Below are positions 55,108 through 63,043 of a stretch of 64,000 bases of DNA, in pieces. Every line of letters begins with the position of its first letter. The stretch's first letter is position 1. Where the stretch lies: NCBI GenBank assembly GCA_025357875.1, contig JANYLK010000180.1:23985-87984 (forward strand), read 5' to 3'. The notes under the pieces are model-generated. The model ran no database searches. It saw only the letters and a program-made list of their open reading frames with translations, and was not told the DNA's origin. The position numbers and the translations under genes were made by a program. This DNA is from Granulicella sp. (lineage in GTDB: Bacteria; Acidobacteriota; Terriglobia; Terriglobales; Acidobacteriaceae).

Positions 55108-55126
55108 TTATCGTAAATAACGATAA
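55108..55126. promoter_or_regulatory. Palindrome TTATCGT-AAATA-ACGATAA in the DUF2975-HTH promoter
   Basis: A perfect 7-nt inverted repeat in an A/T-rich stretch 90 bp upstream of the DUF2975 gene, followed by related sequences (TTATTGATAA, ATATTGATAATCACGATATTG) at 55129-55172. It is a good candidate operator for the HTH protein encoded at 55771. The region differs sharply in base composition from its surroundings. Regulatory role is inferred. Confidence 0.6.
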
Positions 55127-55216
55127 AATTATTGATAAACATTAAAAAGATATTGATAATCACGATATTGTGTCTCATATTGAAGTGCATGAGGCATCTC
55201 AAGGAGACAATCTTCC

Positions 55217-55759
55217 ATGCAACCTGAAAACGAAGCCAGATTGACCAAAATAAAGAAAATCAGTGGTTTCCTTCGTGTGCTGTGCGTTCTCTACATTCTC
55301 CTCTGCGTACATATGCTCTGGGTTATAGCTACAGGACCGATTTTCACGCATGGACCTTATTGGGGCGTTGGAACCGTTTTGTATACCTACAACGGAGTCG
55401 AATTCAAGGCGTACAGTCTTGTCACTCGGGATCGCGTTATAGCAGGCGTATTCTTTGCCCTGTATTGGGGAATCGCCATCTTGTGCGGCGTTCAACTCTT
55501 TCGTTTGCTGGGCTTCTACTCCCACGGAGATATCTTCACTAGGAAGTCTGCTGGCCAGATTCGTGGATGGGGTTTTGGCTGTGTGGCGCTTGGCATCGTC
55601 AAGGTTGGCTATGCGATGATGCCGTTCCTGGTTGCCAACTCACGGCGCACACAGGACATAGACTACAGCGTACTCGTGAATGGACTGATCATCGTGGCAA
55701 TCTCGTGGTTTATGGAGATGGCCGCGGAGATGCGAGAAGAAAACGAACTCACGGTCTGA
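55217..55759 (+). CDS. DUF2975 family membrane protein (YoaS-like)
   Basis: A 180-residue integral membrane protein of the DUF2975 family, four helices: FLRVLCVLYILLCVHMLWVIATG, VIAGVFFALYWGIAILCGVQLFRLL, GWGFGCVALGIVKVGYAMMPFLV and VNGLIIVAISWFMEMAAEM. The conserved stretch QLFRLLGFYSHGDIFTRKSAGQIRGWG is characteristic. AAGGAGA precedes the ATG. It pairs with a small Cro/CI-type regulator 11 bp downstream, the same arrangement as yoaS-yozG of Bacillus subtilis. Membrane protein plus regulator modules of this type have no established function. Confidence 0.88.
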   Translation: MQPENEARLTKIKKISGFLRVLCVLYILLCVHMLWVIATGPIFTHGPYWGVGTVLYTYNGVEFKAYSLVTRDRVIAGVFFALYWGIAILCGVQLFRLLGFYSHGDIFTRKSAGQIRGWGFGCVALGIVKVGYAMMPFLVANSRRTQDIDYSVLVNGLIIVAISWFMEMAAEMREENELTV

Positions 55760-55770
55760 CGGAGAATTCA

Positions 55771-56010
55771 ATGCCGATTGTCGTAAACGTGGATGTCATG
55801 CTCGCACGTCGAAAAATGCGCTTGAATACGCTGGCAGAGATGGTTGGAATCACGGCGCAAAACCTGTCTGTGCTCAAGACAGGCCGCGCCAAAGCCATTC
55901 GCTTCAGTACCCTCGAACGCCTGTGCGAAGTGCTCGAGTGCGGACCAGGGGATCTGCTGGCGTATGAGCAAGGAACTGCGTCGGATTTGGCAACAGAGGA
56001 ACCCGACTAG
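55771..56010 (+). CDS. Cro/CI-type HTH regulator (YozG-like)
   Basis: A 79-residue DNA-binding protein: MPIVVNVDVMLARRKMRLNTLAEMVGITAQNLSVLKTGRAKAIRFSTLERLCEVLECGPGDLLAYE is the compact HTH of the YozG/DUF2975-linked family. The ATG at 55771 has GGAGA 7 nt upstream; the ORF track's start 68 codons earlier lies in the partner gene. It is the second gene of the pair, likely autoregulatory through the palindrome at 55108. Followed by an intrinsic terminator. Confidence 0.9.
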   Translation: MPIVVNVDVMLARRKMRLNTLAEMVGITAQNLSVLKTGRAKAIRFSTLERLCEVLECGPGDLLAYEQGTASDLATEEPD

Positions 56011-56078
56011 TCTCTCCGATGGGGAGAAGCGCGAACCTGTCGAAATACGGGGTTTTGAGAAACTACGATTTCCCCGAA

Positions 56079-56106
56079 CACGCCTTCGGCGTGGATGATA
56101 TTTTTT
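56079..56106 (+). terminator. Intrinsic terminator after the HTH gene
   Basis: CACGCC-TTC-GGCGTG (56079-56093), a hairpin of the stable C(TTCG)G type, followed by a TTTTTT run at 56101-56106. Confidence 0.8.
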
Positions 56107-56139
56107 GACTACCCCATCAGTGGCTGCATACGTTGCAAC

Positions 56140-56195
56140 GGGTGGCGGCATAACTTTGCTGAGGGTGGCGGCAAATCAGTGAAATGGGTGGCGGG
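56140..56195. repeat. Three GGGTGGCGG boxes phased at 23 bp
   Basis: GGGTGGCGGCA at 56140-56150, GGGTGGCGGCA at 56163-56173 and GGGTGGCGGG at 56186-56195, each start exactly 23 bp after the last. The intervening sequences are unrelated to one another. Multiple short direct repeats of this kind occur at ends of some insertion sequences (IS21-type), but no transposase is here. They lie immediately downstream of the mlaF-like gene on its far side. Confidence 0.75.
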
Positions 56196-56222
56196 ATCGA
56201 TTGCAGCCAGCGACCGACCAAC

Positions 56223-57071
56223 TCACGACAGATACTCCTTGATCCACGGGTCGGTCGACTTCATCAATTCCTCGGTCGTTCCATGGAAGACCACGCCGCC
56301 CTCATTCAGCATGAGAAACTTCGTGCTCTCGTCCATACCGTGATTCGGCCCATCCTTCGGCAAAGGCACCATTCCTTTGTCAGGAACAAAGCGGTGTGTC
56401 GCCATCACAAACGCATCCTGCAGCCGATGCGTTACCAGCAGCGAAGTTGTGTGCGAAACATCCCGCTGCTTCATCACCAACTCGATGATCGTCGTGGATG
56501 TAATCGGGTCAAGTCCACCCGTGGGCGAGTCGTAAAGAATCAGGTCAGGTCCGGAGATGATCGCCCGCGCAATGGATACGCGGCGACGCATGCCTCCCGA
56601 AAGCTCAGACGGGAACTTGTCAATCGCCTGCTCCAACTCCACAAATTTCAGAGCCTCGACTACCCGCTTATGCGCCTCATCTTCGGCCACATGCTCTTCG
56701 TGCAATCGATACGCGACATTGTCCTCTACCGTAAGCGAGTCGAACAGCGCCGACTCCTGGAACACCATGCCGATGTGCGCGCGCAACTTGTACAGGTCCG
56801 CCTCCGGCATCGTCGTAATCTCCTGTCCGAAGATCTTGATCGATCCGGAGTCAGGCGCGAGCAATCCATTCGCAAGCTTCAGCAGCACCGACTTTCCGCA
56901 TCCCGCCGGCCCAAGCAGGATCAGCGTCTCGCCGCGTTCCACCGTAAAGGAAATATTCTGCAGTACCGGCTTCACGTCGAACGTGATGGAGACATCTTTA
57001 AATTCGACGACCGGGCCCTTGTCGGGCAGGTCGATCGCAGCAGCATCGGAACTCGGATTAGTTTCACTCAT
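56223..57071 (-). CDS. mlaF: Phospholipid/organic-solvent ABC transporter ATPase (MlaF-type)
   Basis: A 282-residue ATPase of the Mla/Ttg2 lipid-transport system. Motifs are GPAGCGKSVLLKLANGLL (Walker A), LSGGMRRRVSIARAIISGPDLILYDSPTGGLDPITSTTI (signature and Walker B, with Asp-Ser in place of Asp-Glu at the usual catalytic carboxylate) and LLVTHRLQDAF. It starts 9 bp after the mlaE-like permease gene and should work with it at the inner membrane. MlaD is not in the window. The Walker B variation (YDSPTGG) also occurs in some MlaF/Mkl proteins. Confidence 0.85.
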   Translation of the reverse strand: MSETNPSSDAAAIDLPDKGPVVEFKDVSITFDVKPVLQNISFTVERGETLILLGPAGCGKSVLLKLANGLLAPDSGSIKIFGQEITTMPEADLYKLRAHIGMVFQESALFDSLTVEDNVAYRLHEEHVAEDEAHKRVVEALKFVELEQAIDKFPSELSGGMRRRVSIARAIISGPDLILYDSPTGGLDPITSTTIIELVMKQRDVSHTTSLLVTHRLQDAFVMATHRFVPDKGMVPLPKDGPNHGMDESTKFLMLNEGGVVFHGTTEELMKSTDPWIKEYLS

Positions 57072-57080
57072 AGGCTGCGC

Positions 57081-57860
57081 TCAGCTGCCGAAGATCCCGA
57101 TCATGGCGCGAGTAACCAGCAGATCCACGATGATGATGAACACCGACGACACCACCACCGCCTGCGTGGTAGAACGACCGACACCCTGGGTGCCGCCCGT
57201 CGTCTTCATCCCGAAGTAGCAGCCGACCGTGGCAATGATGAAACCGGAAAACAGAGGCTTGGTCAGCCCCTGGACAACATCGCCATAGAGCAGGCTTTGG
57301 TACGAGCTATGCAGATACGAGCTTCCATTCAGTCCGAGCAGGTAGATCGCCACCAGCGCGCCGCCCATGATCCCGAATGCATCGGCGACGATGGTAAGGA
57401 AGAACAGCATGAAGACAGTAGCGATGAGGCGCGGCGCAACCAGCTTGCGGATGGGGTCCGTCCCCAGCGCACGCATCGCGTCAATCTGCTCAGTCACCTT
57501 CATCGAACCCAGTTCAGACGCCATACCCGCAGCGTTACGGCCCGAGACCATTAACCCGGTCAGCACAGGCCCAAGTTCCTTGACCATCGACAGTGAGACC
57601 AGCGATCCGGTCTTGGAGACGGCACCAAACTCCTGCAGCGCAGTCACCGACTGCAGAGCGAGTACGCATCCGGTAAAAAATCCGGTGAGCACGATGATCG
57701 GCATCGAACCTACGCCGATCGAGTCCATCTGCGTGTAAACATCAGCCCAGTATCGCGGCCGTGTAAAGAGATCGGCGATCGCCGTGCCAGACAGAACGGA
57801 GTACTCCTGAATGGCAGCAATTTGCTTTTTGAGAAATACCTCTGGGGACAGTAAGGCCAT
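57081..57860 (-). CDS. mlaE: Lipid transport permease (MlaE-type)
   Basis: A 259-residue MlaE/Ttg2B permease. Conserved parts are GVGSMPIIVLTGFFTGCVLALQSVTALQEFGAVS, LGPVLTGLMVSGRNAAGMASELGSMKVTEQIDAMRALGTDPIRKLVAPRLIAT, and a C-terminal helix VSSVFIIIVDLLVTRAMIGIF. MlaE with MlaF and the hexameric MlaD ring moves phospholipids between membranes. Followed by mlaF after 9 bp, and divergent from the dehydrogenase-hpnCDE operon across a 150-bp promoter region. Confidence 0.9.
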   Translation of the reverse strand: MALLSPEVFLKKQIAAIQEYSVLSGTAIADLFTRPRYWADVYTQMDSIGVGSMPIIVLTGFFTGCVLALQSVTALQEFGAVSKTGSLVSLSMVKELGPVLTGLMVSGRNAAGMASELGSMKVTEQIDAMRALGTDPIRKLVAPRLIATVFMLFFLTIVADAFGIMGGALVAIYLLGLNGSSYLHSSYQSLLYGDVVQGLTKPLFSGFIIATVGCYFGMKTTGGTQGVGRSTTQAVVVSSVFIIIVDLLVTRAMIGIFGS

Positions 57861-58011
57861 AGTTTTCTGAGGCTCAGAGTATCAGATGCAGGAATGCGGC
57901 CAGCGTATGCAGTCAGTTCTTTGACTACCGAATCGAGTCGAACGCCCGATGGCCAACAGCAGCGTTGCCGTGTCGCGGTCGGCCGACGCCTAAAAGTGAG
58001 AAGATAAATGG

Positions 58012-59112
58012 ATGATTGCGGAAACTCCGGCGGAGTCTATGTTGGCCGCCGTCCTACACGGCAAGGAAGACCTGCGCATGGAGCAGATTCCCATTCCTCG
58101 CGTCGGCGATGGAGAGCTTCTGGTCCGGGTAGGCGCCGCTCTGACGTGTGGAACCGACCTGAAAGTCTATCGCCGCGGATACCATGCCTTGATGCTCAAT
58201 CCGCCCATCGTCTTCGGCCACGAACTTGCCGGCACAGTGACCCAGGTTGGCACCGGAGTGACGAAGTTCTCCATCGGCGACCGCGTCGTCCCGATGAACT
58301 CGGCCCCCTGCTACACCTGTTACTTTTGCCTCCACGGCCAGCACAATCTCTGCGAAAACATCCTCTTCAACAACGGGGCCTACGCAGAATACATGCGCCT
58401 TCCCGCCCGTATCGTGGAGAAGAACACACTACTTGTCCCCGCCCACATGCCGCTCGAACAAGCCGCCCTCACCGAGCCGCTCGCCTGCGTAATACACGGA
58501 TTCAACCAGACCGGACCGCAGGTCAGAGACACCATGGTCGTCATCGGCGCCGGACCTATTGGTCTAATGTTTATCCACGTCGCGCAACTCCACGGTCTGC
58601 GCGTAATCGCAGTCGTGAAACGAAACGACCAGGTCGCCGCAGCAACCCTCTTCGGAGCCTCCGAAGTAGTCCAGATAGCCGCAGGCGTCGACACGGTCGC
58701 AGCTGTGCGAGCACTTACCGACAACGCTCGCGGCGCCGACATCGTCATCGAAGCTGTAGCCACACCCGCCACATGGGAATCGGCGGTCGCCATGGTGCGC
58801 AAGGGTGGGGTCGTGAACTTCTTCGGCGGCCCGCCGAAAGGCACCATCGTCGGCCTCGATACCAACCGCCTTCACTACGGCGACATCACCCTCAAGGCCA
58901 GTTTCCACCACACGCCCGCCGCATGCGCAACGGCCCTCAAGCTGATCTGTGGCGGTAAATTCAAGGCCGCAGAGTTCATCACACGCACCGCCAAGTTGGA
59001 CGAAGTGCCCTCCGTCTTCGCCCGTATGATGACGCGCAGCGCCGACAACGTCATCGACATCAAAACCGCCGTTCTGCCTAATGGCTACCGCCCCAATGGG
59101 AGCGGCCGATGA
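58012..59112 (+). CDS. Zinc-dependent alcohol dehydrogenase coupled to the hpn operon
   Basis: A 366-residue zinc-type medium-chain dehydrogenase. Catalytic-zinc ligands are CGTDLK (Cys) and GHELAGTV (His); structural-zinc cysteines are in APCYTCYFCLHGQHNLC; the nucleotide motif is VIGAGPIGLMFI. It resembles threonine or sorbitol dehydrogenase-type enzymes. Its stop overlaps the hpnC start (ATGA), so it is translated with squalene-synthesis genes. Its role there is unknown; it could act on an isoprenoid alcohol or a hopanoid side chain (inference). The ATG at 58012 is used. Confidence 0.88.
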   Translation: MIAETPAESMLAAVLHGKEDLRMEQIPIPRVGDGELLVRVGAALTCGTDLKVYRRGYHALMLNPPIVFGHELAGTVTQVGTGVTKFSIGDRVVPMNSAPCYTCYFCLHGQHNLCENILFNNGAYAEYMRLPARIVEKNTLLVPAHMPLEQAALTEPLACVIHGFNQTGPQVRDTMVVIGAGPIGLMFIHVAQLHGLRVIAVVKRNDQVAAATLFGASEVVQIAAGVDTVAAVRALTDNARGADIVIEAVATPATWESAVAMVRKGGVVNFFGGPPKGTIVGLDTNRLHYGDITLKASFHHTPAACATALKLICGGKFKAAEFITRTAKLDEVPSVFARMMTRSADNVIDIKTAVLPNGYRPNGSGR

Positions 59113-60077
59113 CCGCCCAGGCCGAGGTAGCCGCTCGCGCCGCCGACACGCTCATCGGAGCACCGCCCGAATATCTGACGCCCGAAGATCGTCCTACGCT
59201 CGACCAAGCCCGCGCCTGGTGTCATGCGCTCGCCACCTCGCACTATGAGAACTTCCACGTCGCCACTTTCTTCCTCCCTAAACGAGTGCGACCGCATTTC
59301 GAGAGCGTCTACGCCTTCTGCCGTGTCTCCGACGACCTGGGCGATGAGGTGGCGGATACCACAACCGCACTCCGTCTGCTACAGGCATGGGGCGCGATGC
59401 TGGACGAGTGCTATGACGCTCCGGGGCGGTCTCATCACCCTGTATTCGTCGCTCTGCACGAGACCATCGTAGCCTGCGACCTTCCACGCACACTGTTTCA
59501 CGATCTCCTTCGCGCCTTCTGCCAGGACCAGATCAAGACCCACTATGGAACCTGGGATGAGGCGGTCGAATACTCACGCTACTCCGCCAACCCTGTCGGT
59601 CGGCTCGTCTTGATGATCTGCGGCTATCGAGACGAGCAACGAGCCCTGCTTTCCGACGACATTTGCACCGGCCTGCAACTCGCCAACTTCTGGCAGGATG
59701 CCGTGCGCGACTCTGAGATCCAGCGTCGCTATATTCCCACGGAGTACATGGAGAGATTCGGCGTAGCCGAGGGTCAGATCGAGGGCCGCGTTTTCACACC
59801 CGAATTCGCCGCCATGATGCGCGCCCTCGTCGATCGCACCCGCGATATGCTGCGTCAAGGTGCTCCGATCAGCGCCCTGGTTGACGACGAACTCCGCGTA
59901 ACACTCGACCTCTTCCGCAAAGGCGGCGAGGCTATCCTCGACGGTATTGCCGCGCAGAAATACGACGTGCTCCGCGGCCGCCCCGTCGTCACTCGACGTA
60001 GGAAACTTGTCCTGCTGCTCGGCGCGCTCTTCGGAAAGCTCAGCGTTGTCAGGGACTCAGGAGTTCGACCGGCGTGA
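59109..60077 (+). CDS. hpnC: Hydroxysqualene synthase HpnC
   Basis: A squalene/phytoene synthase-family protein of 322 residues. Substrate-Mg motifs are VSDDLGDEVAD (first Asp-rich motif, about residue 75) and NFWQDAVRDSEIQRRYIPTE (second). HFESVYAFCRVSDD is the family start of the active site. HpnC converts presqualene diphosphate to hydroxysqualene in the three-enzyme squalene route (HpnD, HpnC, HpnE). It overlaps the upstream dehydrogenase (ATGA) and the downstream hpnD (GTGA). Confidence 0.92.
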   Translation: MTAQAEVAARAADTLIGAPPEYLTPEDRPTLDQARAWCHALATSHYENFHVATFFLPKRVRPHFESVYAFCRVSDDLGDEVADTTTALRLLQAWGAMLDECYDAPGRSHHPVFVALHETIVACDLPRTLFHDLLRAFCQDQIKTHYGTWDEAVEYSRYSANPVGRLVLMICGYRDEQRALLSDDICTGLQLANFWQDAVRDSEIQRRYIPTEYMERFGVAEGQIEGRVFTPEFAAMMRALVDRTRDMLRQGAPISALVDDELRVTLDLFRKGGEAILDGIAAQKYDVLRGRPVVTRRRKLVLLLGALFGKLSVVRDSGVRPA

Positions 60078-61015
60078 GCGGAGCACCGAACCCGAAGACC
60101 GTCGACGCTTACAAGTTCTGTCGCGACATAGCCCGCCACGAAGCGAAGAACTTCTATTGGGCATTTCGTGTCTTACCCCGCCATAAAAGCGACGCCATGT
60201 GTGCCGTCTATGCCTTCATGCGCCGCGCCGACGATATCTCCGACGACGAGTCCAAACTTGTTGAAGCTCGCCGAATCGAGATGCAGCAGTGGCTCGAAGA
60301 ATGGCGTGCCTCCAGGATCACAGGCGTTGTGGGAAATTGGGAACATGACTCCGATCCAGTATTCATAGCAGTCGCGGATACGCAGCACCGCTTCGGAATC
60401 CCCGATGAGTTACTCGAAGAACTCGTTGCAGGTACCACTATGGACCTCGAACCGAGAACCTCGGATCTCGCACCTGTTCAGACCTACGCCACCTTCGACG
60501 ACCTCTACCGCTATTGCTACCTTGTTGCGTCGGTTGTCGGCCTCGTCTGCATCAAGATCTTCGGATACACTGACCAGCGCGCCGAACAATTCGCCGAAGA
60601 AACCGGCATCGCATTCCAGCTCACCAACATCCTCCGCGACGTGAAGGAAGATGTCGAGCGCGGCCGCGTCTATCTTCCCATCGATCTCCTCGACGAGTTC
60701 GGCGAGACACCATCGGAGTTACGCGAACTCGCTGCCGGTCGTGCGATGACCGAGCGAGAACGCGGTATGCTCGCCACTCTCGCCATCCGCGCAGAGAAAT
60801 ACTACCTCGCTGCAAACAAGCTCATCCCATTGCTTGACCGCGACAGCCGTGCAGCCATGTGGGTTCTCGTCACTATCTACCACCGCCTCCTCAGCCGCAT
60901 TGCCGACAACAAGATGGAAGTATTCCGCGAGCGTGTCGGCCTCTCCACCTCCAAAAAACTCGCCATCTTCGGACGCGGCGCCGCAATGGCAATTTGGAAT
61001 CGAGTGTCCGGATGA
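60074..61015 (+). CDS. hpnD: Presqualene diphosphate synthase HpnD
   Basis: A 313-residue paralogue of HpnC. Motifs are YAFMRRADDISDDES (first Asp motif) and FQLTNILRDVKEDVERGRVYLPIDLLDEFG (second), typical of HpnD, which condenses two farnesyl diphosphates. The start is a GTG overlapping the hpnC stop. A variable loop (MDLEPRTSDLAPVQTYATFDDLYRYCYLVASVVGLV) precedes the second half. The next gene hpnE starts in its last 4 nt (ATGA). Family length is normal. Confidence 0.93.
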   Translation: MSGAPNPKTVDAYKFCRDIARHEAKNFYWAFRVLPRHKSDAMCAVYAFMRRADDISDDESKLVEARRIEMQQWLEEWRASRITGVVGNWEHDSDPVFIAVADTQHRFGIPDELLEELVAGTTMDLEPRTSDLAPVQTYATFDDLYRYCYLVASVVGLVCIKIFGYTDQRAEQFAEETGIAFQLTNILRDVKEDVERGRVYLPIDLLDEFGETPSELRELAAGRAMTERERGMLATLAIRAEKYYLAANKLIPLLDRDSRAAMWVLVTIYHRLLSRIADNKMEVFRERVGLSTSKKLAIFGRGAAMAIWNRVSG

Positions 61016-62475
61016 GCACGCTCCGACGCAGCGTGGTCGTCGTTGGCGCGGGAGTCGCGGGACTTGCCGCTGCGACTGCGCTCGCAGCCGACGGCGCATC
61101 GGTTACGCTGCTGGAACGCCGCCCATTCGTGGGAGGTCGTGCCTACTCCTACCAGCATCCAGCCCTCGAAGAGACGATCGATTCGCAACACGTCATCCTG
61201 GGCTGTTGCACCAACTTCATCGACCTCATCGCGCAAGCCGGCGCAGCCCAATCCATCCGCTGGTATGACGAACTCTGCTTCCTCCAACCCGTTCATGTAC
61301 CCCAAAATACTGGGTTGCCCCATGCCCGAGACAGCTCCATCGTCACGAACATGGGAATACAAACCTGGCTCAAACCCGGCGGCCTGCCAGCCCCCCTCCA
61401 CCAGTCCCTCAGCTTCCTCCGCGCTCCTATGCTCAATCTGCGCGACAAAGCTGGAATTGCCGCCGGACTGACGCACTTCCTTCGCGGTTATCCTGCAGAC
61501 GACACCGAGAGCTTCGCCACCTGGCTCAAGCGCACTCACCAAAGCGACCGCGCAATCCGCCACTTCTGGGAGCCTGTCGTCATGGGCGCACTCAACGACA
61601 CCTTCGAACGCTGCTCCACAAAATATGCCGGAAAGATATTCCACGAGTCGTTCCTGCGATCCCGTGAAGGCGGCCGCCTGGGCATCCCCGCTGCTCCGCT
61701 CAGTGAATTCTTCCGGCCGGTCATGGCCCATGCTCGCGCACGCGGCGTCGATATGCGTTTCAGCTCAGGAGCGGACACGATCACGCAAACGCCGCAAGGC
61801 AGATGGCAAGTGAGGACTGGCGATGAGGAACTTGAGACCGACTCACTTGTACTCGCAACCGACTTCCGCCAGACCGAGCGAATTCTGAGCACACTCCGTT
61901 CGCCCGACAGAACTACGGACGCGCACTGTTCGTCCCCATCCCAATTCGATCAATTTGTCGCCGCGCCCATCACCACCATCCACCTCTGGTACGACCGCGA
62001 GGTCACCGATCTCGACCACGCCGTCCTGCTCGACACACGCATCCAGTGGATGTTCACCAAGTCCCGGATCCGCCGCTGGGAGCCGACCCGGGGCAGTTAC
62101 CTGGAACTCGTCATCAGCGCCTCATGGCCTGAGATCTCCATGCCGCGCGAGCAAATTCTCGCCTCAGCCCTCCGCGAGATAGAGCTGTTTCTCCCAGTCG
62201 TCCGCGAAGCAAAGCTAGTAAAAAGCACCGTCCTCAAGGAAGCCCGAGCGACCTTCTCCGTACTTCCGGGACTTGACCACTTCCGCCCCCCGCAGACCAC
62301 GGCCTATCGTAACCTCTTCGTCGCAGGTGATTGGACAGCAACCGAGTGGCCCTCGACGATGGAGGGCGCGATCCGCGGTGGCCGTCTGGCCGCCGGCGAA
62401 GTCGTCGGCGACCGCAACCGTTTCCTCGCCGCTGAAGCCCCAGCCAAAGGCTTAATGCGCTGGCTTACCCGCTAA
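61012..62475 (+). CDS. hpnE: Hydroxysqualene dehydroxylase HpnE
   Basis: A 487-residue FAD-dependent enzyme of the phytoene-desaturase/amine-oxidase fold. The dinucleotide motif is VVVVGAGVAGLAAATALAADGASVTLLERRPFVGGRA, and the C-terminal FAD motif is LFVAGDWTATEWPSTMEGAIRGGRLAAGEV. HpnE reduces hydroxysqualene to squalene, the cyclase substrate. The ORF track starts 51 codons earlier inside hpnD; the ATG at 61012 overlaps the hpnD stop. It ends the four-gene coupled operon. Squalene-hopene cyclase itself is not in the window. Confidence 0.93.
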   Translation: MSTLRRSVVVVGAGVAGLAAATALAADGASVTLLERRPFVGGRAYSYQHPALEETIDSQHVILGCCTNFIDLIAQAGAAQSIRWYDELCFLQPVHVPQNTGLPHARDSSIVTNMGIQTWLKPGGLPAPLHQSLSFLRAPMLNLRDKAGIAAGLTHFLRGYPADDTESFATWLKRTHQSDRAIRHFWEPVVMGALNDTFERCSTKYAGKIFHESFLRSREGGRLGIPAAPLSEFFRPVMAHARARGVDMRFSSGADTITQTPQGRWQVRTGDEELETDSLVLATDFRQTERILSTLRSPDRTTDAHCSSPSQFDQFVAAPITTIHLWYDREVTDLDHAVLLDTRIQWMFTKSRIRRWEPTRGSYLELVISASWPEISMPREQILASALREIELFLPVVREAKLVKSTVLKEARATFSVLPGLDHFRPPQTTAYRNLFVAGDWTATEWPSTMEGAIRGGRLAAGEVVGDRNRFLAAEAPAKGLMRWLTR

Positions 62476-62583
62476 CGGGTGCCCTATGATCGGCGCAAGC
62501 TTGACCGCGCCTATCCGTGGAATGTGTCACTCACCGATGACATGACGTCAAAAGAGCCAAAGAGCGGATGAAAGACGCCAATA

Positions 62584-63018
62584 CTACAGACTAGTGCCTT
62601 CAGCGGAAGCAATCTTCTCCGCCGCCTCGCGCATCGTTGCATTAGCGTACTTGTACTTTGCAGGATCGTCGCCTGCGTCTTGCCAGGCTTTCTCACCGTC
62701 CTGAAGTTCTTTTGTAGCCTCGGCCTTGTCGATCTCTTCCGGACGCAGTGCCGTTTCCGCAAGAATCGTCACCCGCTCGGGAAGCACCTCGGCGAATCCC
62801 CACGCAACGAAGAACTTCTGGTCGCCTGACGATCCGCCATGAAGCCGCACTTCGCCCGCGCCAAGTTCTGCTAGTAATGGAGCGGCGCCGTATAGCGCTT
62901 CCAGATACCCTGACGCCGACGGCAGTTCTACCGCCTCCGCCGTAGCTTCCAGCAGCAGCCGATCCGGGCTTACCAGCCGGACGATCAACAGTCCCGAATT
63001 GCCTGCACTCTCTGCCAT
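62584..63018 (-). CDS. atpC: ATP synthase F1 epsilon subunit
   Basis: A 144-residue F1 epsilon subunit: LLIVRLVSPDRLLLEATAEAVELPSASGYLEALYGAAPLLAELGAGEVRL is the N-terminal beta-sandwich, followed by FFVAWGFAEVLPERVTILAETALRPEEIDKAEA and a helical C-terminus that can inhibit ATP hydrolysis. An ATG at 63018 is preferred over the GTG at 63021. It lies 22 bp after atpD. Convergent with hpnE. Confidence 0.92.
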   Translation of the reverse strand: MAESAGNSGLLIVRLVSPDRLLLEATAEAVELPSASGYLEALYGAAPLLAELGAGEVRLHGGSSGDQKFFVAWGFAEVLPERVTILAETALRPEEIDKAEATKELQDGEKAWQDAGDDPAKYKYANATMREAAEKIASAEGTSL

Positions 63019-63043
63019 CACTCGCCTTCAACTCGCAACGCTC

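Noticed and set aside
56184-57554. Plus-strand ORF of 456 codons
   Set aside because: It is antisense to mlaF and mlaE; the long open frame reflects high GC codon bias, not a gene.
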